From NCBI GenBank assembly GCA_040357565.1, contig JBDODJ010000169.1: DNA of 23,413 nucleotides. One strand, written 5' to 3'. The notes below the pieces were generated by a model. It was not told the DNA's origin, made no database searches, and saw only the letters and a program-made list of their open reading frames with translations. Both the position numbers and the translations under genes were made by a program. Below are positions 11,588 through 21,138 of this stretch, one piece after another (within the stretch, counting starts at the first letter, position 1; each line of letters opens with the position of its first letter). The stretch is from Cercozoa sp. M6MM (Eukaryota > Endomyxa: Ascetosporea).

Positions 11588-12814
11588 ATGTCTAAGAGCG
11601 AACCGAGAAATGGCGGCGATGGTTCGAGTTTTTTAGACACTCTTTCATCGTTCTCAAAGCGCGCCGTCCAAGATGTGTACCTCTTCTGATTTTGGTTTGG
11701 CTTGTGCTAGGACTTTTTCACACGGGCAGGATGGGTTGCAAGGACATGACCAAGATTCAAGCTGAGTCGTTGCCGCACATTCTTGACAACAAGGATGTGC
11801 TTGGCCACGCATACACGGGCTCAGGCAAGACCCTTGCCTTTTTGCTACCGACGATTGAACGCATTTGTAGCTTTAACCTTGCTTTTTCACCGCCAGGTAA
11901 AATAATTTTGAGGTTTCGCGTTTTGTCAGTTGGCAACGAAAAAACTCGCAGCAGTTCTGGAACTCGTATTTCAGTTTTACATCACCAGCGATTTTCGTTT
12001 GATGGCAGCGGAACCGGTGTCTTTTTGTTAAAAAAACAGAGGTGTTGGTGATTTCGCCGACCCGTACACTGGCCAGGGAGATCGCAGCCCAGGTTTGCCA
12101 TGATTGTGGCTTTTCGAGTTTTTTTTTAAAACTCACATTGTTTCCCTTTGTTTTTGAGTAGTCAGCTGAGTTGCTAAAGTTCCGCGACAAACACGCGACG
12201 CAGGTTCTGGTGGGTGGTGTAAGCCGGTCGCACGATATTCATGGCTTCAGCGGGTGTCTTTTTTCTGTTTTGCCCGTTCAGTTTGTAAAGTTTTTCGGTT
12301 TTACTGTACTTTTTAATGTTACAAAGTCAAGCACCTAGTGTGTTGATTGCGACGCCTGGCCGCCTGTTGGACCACCTGCGCAGCGGCGAATTGATCTACG
12401 AGTACCTCCGCCATCTTTGTGCCTGCAGTTTGGTCTTGTTGCGGTGGCATGCTTTTGTGACAGGGCGTTGCAGCACGTGGAGACTCTTGTGTTGGACGAA
12501 GCCGACGCTTTGCTGGACATGGGTTTCGGAGGCGACATCGAGGCCATTCTGGAGTTGGTACAATCGCATTTGTTTTTCGACTTGCTCTCTTGGTACGCTT
12601 GGTGATTGCAGCTACCCAAGAACCGCCAGACGCTGCTGTTCTCAGCAACGGCGCCGCCAGGTATCTTTGTGTTGTTTTTTGTCTCAGCTGTTCGATTTTT
12701 GTTGTGTGTTGTTTACTTTTCCTGACGAATCAAGGCCTTCACGAATTGATTTTACTTGCGCTCAAAAACGACTTTGTCACTGTCGACTGCGTCTCACACA
12801 ATGACGACAATTGA
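11588..12814 (+). CDS. truncated DEAD-box RNA helicase paralogue, first RecA lobe only
   Basis: Nine exons (11588-11676, 11730-11866, 11930-11965, 12040-12092, 12162-12253, 12327-12401, 12464-12557, 12612-12660, 12735-12814) encode 234 residues in one uninterrupted frame. It has the Q-motif region [11 protein letters not shown], motif I AYTGSGKT, Ia [11 protein letters not shown], Ib TPGRLLDHL, motif [15 protein letters not shown] and motif [12 protein letters not shown], then ends at SHNDDN and TGA. Motifs IV-VI and the whole second RecA lobe are missing, so it cannot be a normal helicase. Motif Ia has Thr where PTREL has Glu. Exons 2-8 have the same lengths and phases as exons 3-9 of the next gene, so it arose by DNA duplication, not retroposition. 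The N-terminus is short ([12 protein letters not shown]) and lacks the RGG tract. It could be a young pseudogene, a regulator that binds RNA or competes with the full protein, or a 5' portion wrongly ended. Confidence 0.85.
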
Positions 12815-12993
12815 ATGCCGTTCGTGTGCACGGCAATGAACTTTTATACTGTACGAGCAATAAGTTATAATTATGCTGGCGACAATCGGCGCTCCGGAGA
12901 CGAAATTTGCTTCTGGATTTTCTCGAATAATCAAGAGTTTTGCTTGCTTCCCATTGGATACTTTGGCTACGCTTGCATAGTATTAACTCATTC
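12815..12993. promoter_or_regulatory. 5' flank of full-length DEAD-box gene
   Basis: This 179 bp segment lies between the stop of the short copy and the start of the full copy. It must contain the 3' end of the first and any promoter of the second. It includes the second copy of the 24-base upstream element at 12876-12899. Confidence 0.3.
12876..12899 (+). repeat. 5' flank element, copy 2 of 2
   Basis: Partner of the block at 11467-11490, about 19 of 24 positions the same, 118 bp before the ATG of the full-length helicase. It suggests that the duplicated unit is about 1.41 kb and included upstream sequence. Confidence 0.4.
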
Positions 12994-15900
12994 ATGTCGT
13001 TCTCAGCCGAAAACAGAAACCAAGATGGTGGCTCGAATTTTTCGAGCCAGTCCAGCCAGCGCGGACGCAGTCGTGCGCGTGGTGGCCGCCGCGGCGGAGG
13101 CTGGCGGCGCAACAACTCCGCACGCAGCAAGGACCGCGGAGATGACACAGTGAGCCGCAGCTATGGCGAAGAGTCGGGCAACTCGCGAAACAACTCCAAT
13201 AATCGTCGCCGCCGTCAGCGCAAGCCGCGTTCCGCACGTGAGAACGCGCCGCTGGCCGCGAACTCGCATGCTTCTGCAAAGACGAACGAACTCGATGCTG
13301 TTTTTGAGGCTTCCTCCAGTAATACATTTCTTTTTTTGTTTTGTTTCTCTTGCTTGATGTGTTTTTTTTTTTGTTTCTCTTGATTGATGTGTTTGTTTGT
13401 TTTTTTGAACAGCCGAAACGAGCAGCACTTTCGACAAGCCATCCTTCATCACTGATCAGGCTTTTGAGGAGGCACCGATTTCCACGTTTTCGAAGCGTGC
13501 CATCAGTGAAGTGTACTTCGGCCGTTCTCTGTTTCAGAGTTTCTTTTTTTTTTTGTAATTTACTTTTTTCCGGCAGGATGGGTCACAAGTACATGACCAA
13601 GATCCAGGCCGAGTCTCTGCCGCATGTTCTTGGCAACAAGGATGTGCTTGGTCGTGCACGTACGGGTACGGGAAAAACCGTTGCCTTCTTGCTGCCGACG
13701 ATTGAGCGAATCTGTAACCTCACAATTCATCTCCAGTTTTACCTCTCTGTTTTAAGTTTGGTTTCTGTGTTTAGTCGGAACCGAGAAGAGCCGCAGCAGC
13801 CGTGGAACTCGTATTGTTTTGCTTTAATAATTTGACTCACATTTGCTCAGCGAATTGGGATTCTGGATGTGTTATAAATAAACAGAGGTGCTGGTGATAT
13901 CGCCGACGCGCGAACTCGCCAAGCAGATCGCGACTCAGGTCAGTTTTATCAGTTGTGGTCCGGTTTTTGAAGAGCAGTTGGATACATGAGTTCGCGCAGT
14001 CGACTGAACTGCTGAAGTTCCGCAACGAGCACGCGACGCAGGTTTTCATGGGCGGCACCAACAAGTCGCGCGATATCCGCGGCTTCCGTGGGTGTGTTTT
14101 GCTCGATCAACTTGAGTCCAATCTTTATGTGCTAGTATGCTGCACAGACAAGCACCCAGTGTGTTGGTTGCGACGCCTGGTCGTTTGTTGGATCACCTGC
14201 GGACCAGCGACTTGATCTACGAGTACGTTTTTGCGCTTTTATTGTTGCATGACCCTTAATGATAGACAAACGTTTCGTGCAGTGCGCTGCAGCACGTGGA
14301 GACTCTTGTGTTGGACGAAGCCGACGTTCTGCTGGATATGGGCTTCCGTCGCGATGTCGAGGCCATTCTGAAGTTGGTGCAATGGCTTTGTGCTTCATGT
14401 TTAACTCTGTTTTGTATTGTACTGTTTGACAGCTGCCCAAAAACCGTCAGACACTGCTGTTCTCGGCTACGACGCCGCCAGGTACTTTCTTCTGTTGCTG
14501 CTCTGCTTTGCTTTGAAGTTATCGTGGTTTTTAGGTCTGCACGAAGTGATCTCGCTTGCTCTCAAGAACGATTTTGTCACCATCGATTGCATTTCGGACG
14601 GTACCTTTGCTTTTTAAGGGGAGGAGTGTTGAAGTGTGTGTTTACTATTTAAATCAGGTGATGCCAATGATGATAACAACGACAACCTGCACGCGTATTC
14701 TCAACTTTTTGTGGTATGCAGATATAGAAACTTGATTGGATTCTTGCAGCCACGTTCCGCAACGCCACGTGGTGCTACCGTCGATCGAGACTCTTGTGGC
14801 TGCTCTGCGTGCTGTTATCACCAACGATGGACAGCAGGGCGTATTTTTTGCTTTTTGTATCGAATCTGTTTTCGTGTTCTCCAGATATGAGTTAATGTCT
14901 TGAGCAGAAGTTTGTCGTATTCTTCCCGACCGCTCGTGTTGTGGGATTCTTCGCAACTCGTACTCTTTTCTTTTGATTGTTTGTGTCGTTGGCTCGTGGA
15001 CTGAGTTGCTTGCAGTGTTCCGCGATGTCTTCCGCATCCCGGTGCTCGAACTGCACAGCCGCAAGTCGCAGGTTTTCTTTCTCTTTGTTTCTTTTATTAT
15101 TCATCTCTTATTGAAAGCCTTGAATGTTCTGTGGACAGAACGTGCGCACGCGTACGTCGCAACAGTTCCGTGACGCGCGCTACGGCGTGCTGTTCACGAG
15201 TGACGTTTCTGCACGCGGCGTGGATTACCCGCACGTGTCGCATGTGGTATCATTTTCTCGTTTATACTGACGAAAATAACCGTGACTGGAGTTCTTTGCA
15301 GGTGCAAGTTGGCATGCCGTCGAGCAAGGAGCAGTACATCCACCGTGTAGGCCGCACCGGCCGTGCCGGAAAGGAGGGTCAAGGCTTGCTGATGCTGGTA
15401 TCACTACAATGATCGTTCAGAGAACCTCTCCTTCTGAGTCATCGTTGCTTTTTCATAGTGTCCGTTCGAGAGCGTATTCCTGCGCGATCTGCGCGACATG
15501 GACGTGCCGCGTTGCGACGAGTGGCACACGCGTCTGCATGACCCGCAGCTGTGCCCTGTCTTTTTTTTTTTGACTCCACAAATTATGGCTGACTTGAATT
15601 GCAGGCAAGAAGAGTCTGACAAGATTCGCGAAACGCTGCGACGTGAAGTGCGTCGAAGCTCGAACTTTCACAAGGCTGCCACTCAGGTACTGCTCGGTTA
15701 ATCAATTTGCTGGCTTTTTAGACTTTTGCGTCCGCGCGTAGGCCTACCAAGCATTCCTCGGTTTCTACAACTCGAACCTAAAGAAACTCGGCTGGAACAA
15801 GAACAAGGTTCTGCTGGTACCTTCCATTCGGCAGTGTTCCATGTGTGCTTCAGTCATGCTTCAATAAAATATGGTGTGCTGCAGGTGGACAAGGCGAACG

Positions 15901-16001
15901 AGTTTGCTCAAGTGATCGGATTCGACGAGTCGCCTGCTCTGCTGAAGCGCACGGTGGGCAAGATGGGTCTCAAGGGCGTTCGTGGCCTTCGAGTGCAGTA
16001 A
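12994..16001 (+). CDS. DEAD-box ATP-dependent RNA helicase (plant RH25/26/31- or Mss116-like), complete
   Basis: RNA-stimulated ATPase that remodels RNA or RNPs. Twenty exons sum exactly to 607 residues, ending at TAA 15999-16001. The N-terminal 110 residues are basic and disordered, with an RGG-type tract (GRSRARGGRRGGGWRR) that should bind RNA. Motifs follow in order: [11 protein letters not shown] (Q region), ARTGTGKT (I), SPTRELAKQIA (Ia), TPGRLLDHL (Ib), VLDEADVLLDMGF (II), LLFSATTPP (III), FVVFFPTARVV (IV), TSDVSARGVDYP (V) and YIHRVGRTGRAGKEG (VI). A C-terminal extension with FLGFYNSNLKKLGW and ANEFAQVIGF ends in KMGLKGVRGLR, the ending typical of the plant RH31 group and Mss116. No clear organelle-targeting peptide is seen, so nucleolar, cytosolic or organellar roles stay open. 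Confidence 0.96.
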
Positions 16002-16124
16002 GCAGTTTGTCGACTTGTTGCGTTGACGGACGAACGGAACCTGTTCGGTTCGGTGTTGCTCACTTTTAGCGATTTTAAGCATTCTACAATCTGCAATCGC
16101 AACTAAAATAAACACTTCGACTTT

Positions 16125-16992
16125 CTAACAGTTCATTTCGCTTCCGTCCTTGGCCACAATCTGTGCCAGCAGCGCGGCATACCGTCGCTCCAACGCCTGC
16201 ATCTGGAGCGCTCTGTCGTTGGGTGTCTCGTGTGCGCCGGCGCTTGAATCCGTCTCGACGGTGCTTAAGGTCAGCGTTGCTGACTGTGACGCGAGTGATC
16301 GAGCTTGCTTTGTGCTGGAGCGTGTGCGGCGTGTGTTGTCGCTCGCGGCATGGACGGCACGCCACGAGGTCTCGCGAATTGCGTGAGCCGCTGCGGCTGC
16401 GAAATCATAACGTTTTTGAGGTTCTTTCGTTCGCGTTTGAATCTGCTGTGACGGTCGGCGACGTTTCTTGTGCGTCGGCTCCACTGGGCTGCGTTTGCCC
16501 TGCTTTGTTTCACACGAATTTATTTCGTCTAATATTTGCTTCAGCGAGTGTGATCGGTCTGATCGATGAGAAAAACGCACCGAAACACGTCGTTTGCGTT
16601 GAATGTGACCCGGGTAAGCAAAGAAGTCGAGCGGGATCTCGGACTTGATGCCATAGATGGCGGTTCCTGCCGATCGCTCAATTAGATCAATTAAGTGTCA
16701 AAATATAAATACAGAAATATTGAGGTTAATTAATAAATCTACCGTCCTCACAGTGCGAAACCGGCGCAGAGTTGAGCGACAGAGCCGCGGCGACGTAGCG
16801 CGCGCACGGAATCAGCTGCGCCGAGTCTCCGCTGTCGGCCCCCTCGTCACTTGGAGGAGGCACCACCGCATCTGCAAAGAGGAAACGTGCACCATGGCTA
16901 AACACAGTAAATATACAGCGAACACCATCAACATCGGCGTCTAAATCTGTGAGTGGTGGCAGAAGTGACAAACAGCGCTCCCAGTCGGCCAT
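16125..16992 (-). CDS. protein of unknown function, basic with C-terminal coiled coil
   Basis: I do not recognise this protein. Four exons (16926-16992, 16743-16871, 16610-16666, 16125-16558) join in phase to 228 residues from the ATG at 16992. The N-terminal third is acidic (DLDADVD, PPPSDEGADSGD) and is followed by the most protein-like core, AIYGIKSEIPLDFFAYP then SLKQILDEIN. The middle is strongly basic with a nuclear-localisation-like KKRRRP. An Ala-rich helix (YDFAAAAAHAIRE) precedes a Ser/Thr-rich linker, and the end is a predicted helix MQALERRYAALLAQIVAKDG. The composition suggests a nuclear protein, but that is inference only. It converges with the DEAD-box gene, 123 bp away. Confidence 0.7.
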
Positions 16993-17639
16993 GTTTCTCT
17001 CGGAAAAAACGGGCGCCACAAGAATTCTGATTCTGCGCTTGCGCTAGTCGCCCAATGGCTTGCACCAACACGCCAGAACGATCCACGTGCTGCACGCACT
17101 CGCGAGCACACGATTTCCGCTTAAAGCGAGGAAGGACATGCGGGGGGGGGGGGGTGGTTTGTGCCGCACAATCGCTTTTGGCATACCACCCCGCATGTCG
17201 CAAGAAAGTTCAGTTGTGATGTATTAAATTGCAGGGGACTTCAAAAGATGGGGAACAGCAATCTAAATCCTCTGTTCGGTCGTTCGGTCGGCATTAAATC
17301 AAGGTGAACTTGTTTAGTCAAGGTCTTTTCATTGTTTTCCAGCTCACAAAAAGAAATGAACCCGAACTGAACTGAAACAAAGGCGCATTCGCTTTAATTT
17401 GACGTAACTCATTGTCAGTCAGTTACCTTTACGTGCCAGGAATTTTGGGAAGTTGTTTACAATAGAATTAAACCTGACTGCAAAAGGCTACATGTTACCT
17501 TTAATTAAAAATGCATAACAGCGTTGCCGCGGTTACGTAACCTGCCTTGCCTGCGTCCGTATTGCACTCGCTCGTTGTCGTTGTTCGATTTGGCCGTCAC
17601 ACTGAGTACACAATTGTTCGAGACACGAAATATCTACCT
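16993..17639. other. intergenic region with G13 tract
   Basis: This 647 bp region lies between the unknown gene and the end of the kinase, both on the minus strand. It has a run of about 13 G at 17142-17154, a short TTCGGTCG tandem near 17275-17290, and AT-rich sequence at 17330-17520. An open minus-strand frame at 17000-17200 has a basic stretch (RFKRKSCARE) but no supported splicing into a gene. No tRNA or other RNA was recognised. Confidence 0.5.
17142..17154 (+). repeat. poly-G tract
   Basis: A run of about 13 G in an intergenic region, similar to those at 206-246. The exact length may be affected by sequencing error. Confidence 0.8.
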
Positions 17640-19718
17640 TTAGACTCCTGAAAAATAATACCCACTGCCATGAAACGGTTGCGAGGAATACACGCCGTGC
17701 ATTTTTCCAAGGCGTGGCAACTGTCCAGAAACCCGTTTGACCGGAGCGCTAGCTTGCTGTAGTTCAGAAACTTTTGGCGACAGCTGCGTACTGTACGGTG
17801 CGAGGAAGCTGCTTCCGTACGCGTGTGACTGTCCGTGCGTGTGTGTCTTGACACTGGAGCCGATACCGTGGTACCGAGGTATGCGCGGCAAGTGCGCTTG
17901 ATCGTGTACTTGAGCATGCGTTCTTCCATTCGAATGAAGCTGTGTTTGACTCCCTTCAATGGCATGTCCGGTGATCGAAAACAAAGGCGGAAACTCTGTT
18001 TGCCGTTGTTCAGCTGGATGTCGTTGTGGAACTGCCAGTGGTCGCATCGCACGTGGCTTGTGCACCTGCGAATTACAGCATTGTTGTACTTGAGGTACTC
18101 TACACAATGTACAAAGACAGTACTGGTGTATGAGAAGGTACGACTGCTTGAGGTCTTGCGAATTCGTCTCTGCCAGAGCGCGCAGGTTTTCTCCTTGCCG
18201 ACTCCGGTGGCGGAAGTGAGTTTTTCCTCTGCACCTGACTTCAGAATCTTTTTTAAACACTGGAAGTGAACTTACAAAGAGCAGCGATCGACGTGCGCGT
18301 TGTGGCGGTGCATTTGCCGACTGCTCCAAGTGCTATCGATTTAAAAAAACAGTAGGAACGAGAAAAAGGAAAGATACTGCACATGTGCAAGATTGTACCT
18401 GTCGCAACGTGGGTTTCTCCTCCTTGCGAGCAGAGTGATTCTCTTGTTTTTGTACATGCTTGTGTGCCTGCGTTTTGTGCGGCAATGTTGTACCGAAAGC
18501 AGGATAGTGTTGATGCTTGGCATCCATCGTAGAGTCTTCCATCGCATGCGGAGGCGAAGGCGGCCGTTCTCCGATCTGTGCAGCAGTGTGTTTGAGCCTC
18601 GGTACGCCTTCTTTCGACCCTTCGGCGCCATTTTTTGCCTTCGAAGGGACCTGTTTCGGCAACGGTGTCTTTTGTGCAAAGTATGGGTGAGTAAGGAGTT
18701 GAGCTGCCGTAGCACGTCGTTTCGGGTTCCACTGCAGCACACTCTGCATCACATCGATAGCGGCAGGTGACGCTGTTGGTAGTAAGTAGGCTAGTGATGC
18801 CGCATTGAGACGCGGCCATCGCATACGCAGTTTCGTAGCCAGTTGGTGTCCGTGCGGCCATTCCTCAGCACCTGGAGAACCCAAAACAGCACAGATCTTG
18901 TACACTTCGTCCGGCTCGTTCTTGCCTGGAAATAGCGGACGCAACGAAATCATTTCGGCCATGATGGCACCGACTGCCCACAGATCGACTGCTGCACTGT
19001 AGTCTCTTTGTCTCAGCAGCACTTCTGCTCAAAAGGGATCCAGTGTAATTAGTAAGTGAGTCAAACACTGACATGAACAAGAATGCCTGCGCGAGTGTAC
19101 CTGGCGCACGGTACCAACGCGTGCTGACGTAGTCTGTGTATGGCGGCGCAGAACGGATTTCGCGTGCGAGTCCGAAATCTGCAATTTTGCAAGAAATCGC
19201 TCCACTGCTGGAACAGGTTCGCACAAGGAGATTCTCCGGTTTGAGATCGCGGTGAAAGAAGCCGTGCTTGTGCATGTAGTCGAGGCCCAGAAGAACCTGT
19301 CGCATCACGTGCCTCACTTCATCGTCGCTGAATGAGGAATTGCTTTGCAATCGCTCTTTCATGAGCTCGTACAAATTGCGTTGCATGTGCTCAAACACAA
19401 AGAATAGTTCGTTGCTGTCGCGAATCACTTCCTTCAGCTGCACGATGCTCTCGTGCGACAGCTTTCGCAGCGAGCGCACCTAAAGCACAGCAAAACGTTC
19501 TTTCGTGACATTAAAACGGTATTACTCGGTGTAGAGAAAGTAAATGAAGAGAAGAGTGATTTTAATACCTCGCGTAACTGAAGGCATTCGCGCCATGAGA
19601 AAAACTTGCGCTTCATCTTCTTGATTGCGACGATCTCGCCTGTGGCCCTGTTCTGTGCCTTGAACACACTGCCAAAGGTACCATCGCCCAGAGCTCCCAA
19701 CTCGCGATATCGATTCAT
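17640..19718 (-). CDS. RCK-family (MAK/ICK/MOK-like) serine/threonine protein kinase
   Basis: RCK kinases are CMGC-group kinases that control cilium length and intraflagellar transport turnaround. Six exons (19569-19718, 19101-19479, 18399-19024, 18276-18332, 18124-18234, 17640-18065) sum to 582 residues. Kinase motifs: glycine loop [16 protein letters not shown] with the ATP-binding Lys, [15 protein letters not shown], catalytic loop [20 protein letters not shown], activation loop [13 protein letters not shown] and [12 protein letters not shown]. The TDY activation motif and PPYTDY context are typical of RCK kinases, not MAP kinases (TEY/TGY) or CDKs. A short Ser-rich insert ([12 protein letters not shown]) precedes DFG. 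The 280-residue tail is basic, low in hydrophobics and rich in His, Gln and Ser, as in other family members. The ATG at 19718 lies just before the first strand of the kinase fold. Confidence 0.93.
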
Positions 19719-20181
19719 CACTCAGCTTGCTTTGTGCAGCTGAAACGGTGTTGGAAGTGTGCTGTGCGTGTGGCAAGCAAGCAACCCTGAGCCGACTTCT
19801 ATAGGCGCACGGCAGAACTGAGTGGCCTGCCGACTTGCACACGTCTGCACAATCTACGTTGCGAAAAGTTCTATGCCTTTGCAAATCTGAGACCCTTATC
19901 GCCTTAGACACACTGCAAGGCATGAGCCGAGATTTTCGGCAGTTTTGTATGAGCTCCGCGCGGCTGTATCAATTCTAAAAAAGCAACTTCCCCAATCGCG
20001 CAGGATAGTGATATGGGTTTAGAACGATGCTGAATATGCTCAAAAAGCGTCACACCGGTCTAAATTCACAACCACAAGACTGCAGCGAGACAGAATCCTG
20101 TTTTTCCTCACCAGGCTCTCGTTGGGCGGCTCGAGCCGAGCGTTAAAACTCACTTTTAGCGCACTATTGGTGTGTGCACAC
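19719..20181. promoter_or_regulatory. divergent intergenic region (RCK kinase / ISCA1)
   Basis: This 463 bp region separates the kinase start on the minus strand from the ISCA1 start on the plus strand and should hold both promoters. A minus-strand open frame just upstream of the kinase ATG (about 19740-19923) is out of frame with it and has no family similarity; it may be an upstream ORF or chance. No core promoter element was recognised. Confidence 0.35.
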
Positions 20182-21011
20182 ATGTCAACTAGAAGAAAGG
20201 CCCGGAGGGCCGTGCTCACGTTGGTGAGGCTGCGACTTTTTTCTAGTTTGCGTTCTGATTGTTTTCTTCGCATTTGAGCAGACCGACGCTGCTGCCAAGC
20301 GCATCAAGACACTCGCAGAGCGCAAAAATGGTATCCTCGCAATGGCTCGAGTTGGCTGTTGTGCTGAACGAATTGCATTGCACTGCATTAAACTGCTGCT
20401 CTGTTAGATCCGTCGAAAGTGGTTCGGCTCGGAGTGCGGGCTCGAGGCTGCAACGGGTTTTCATATGCGCTGAATTACATTTCGCGCGACGAAATCGAGG
20501 ATGACTTTGATGAAGGTAAAATTGGAGAATTATCTGAGTATAATTTACGAGTGAGTTGTATTCTCTCGATTCTCTCGTGTATGTGTACATTTCTGCAGTG
20601 GTGAAAGCCAACGACGGCACAGAACTCATCGTCGATGGCAAGGCAGTGTTTTATGTGCTCGGCACAGTAATGGACTGGGTAGAGGATGATCTAAGGGTAT
20701 CCTTTCTCTTTCAAATCATCATCATTGTTCAATGTAGTTTGTATGCTGGACTTTCGGTTTTGAGTAGGCAGAGTTCCTGTTCACGAACCCAAATGCAACT
20801 GGTATGAATCACATCTGTTCCAACTATCGCTTGTTGCCTAGACTGAACTGTCTGCACTCCAGGTGAATGCGGATGCGGAGAGTCGTTCACTGTCGACGGC
20901 GACAGGCCACCGCCGGCCGAGTTTGCCGCTGCCATCGAACACGTCAAGCAGCAGATGCAGAGCGATAACAACTCGCAACCGGATGATGAGGAGTCGTTTA
21001 AGCCGGAGTAG
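20182..21011 (+). CDS. ISCA1: iron-sulfur cluster assembly protein, A-type (ISCA1-like)
   Basis: A-type carrier for late, usually mitochondrial, [4Fe-4S] assembly. Six exons (20182-20223, 20282-20330, 20408-20515, 20599-20696, 20768-20801, 20863-21011) sum to 159 residues. The three conserved Cys are present: one in GVRARGCNGFSY and two in the C-terminal GECGCGESF. Other family landmarks are LTLTDAAAKRIKTL, VLGTVMDWVEDDL and EFLFTNPNATG. The N-terminus is only about 12 residues before the domain (MSTRRKARRAV); it is Arg-rich and might act as a short targeting signal. After CGCGESF there is an unusual 40-residue acidic, Gln/Asn-rich extension, where most family members end within a few residues. 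The gene is divergent from the kinase and convergent with RRP36. Confidence 0.96.
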
Positions 21012-21138
21012 CTAGCAACCGAGAACCTTCCGTCTGTCGTGTCCGCGCAGAAGTTCGATCACGAACTGGATTTAATTTACTTTTCTATAAGTTTATTTAG
21101 CCTGCGCCAATTTTTCAATTCGGCCGGGTCAAGCCACG

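Noticed and set aside
14601-14657. Reading the DEAD-box linker intron as coding
   Set aside because: It has GT-AG ends, adds an in-frame stop if read through, and removing it gives an uninterrupted 607-residue helicase.
16928-17203. Minus-strand open frame with a basic RFKRKSCARE stretch upstream of the unknown gene
   Set aside because: It overlaps the first exon of the phase-consistent 228-residue model in another frame, includes poly-Pro from the G13 run and has no clear splice partner. It may be 5' untranslated sequence.
17275-17290. TTCGGTCG short tandem as a mobile-element end or telomere-like repeat
   Set aside because: Only about two units are present, with no flanking terminal repeats or ORF.
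19740-19923. Open frame upstream of the RCK kinase as an N-terminal extension
   Set aside because: It is out of frame with the kinase, no splice pair joins it to the ATG exon, and the kinase fold already begins right at 19718.
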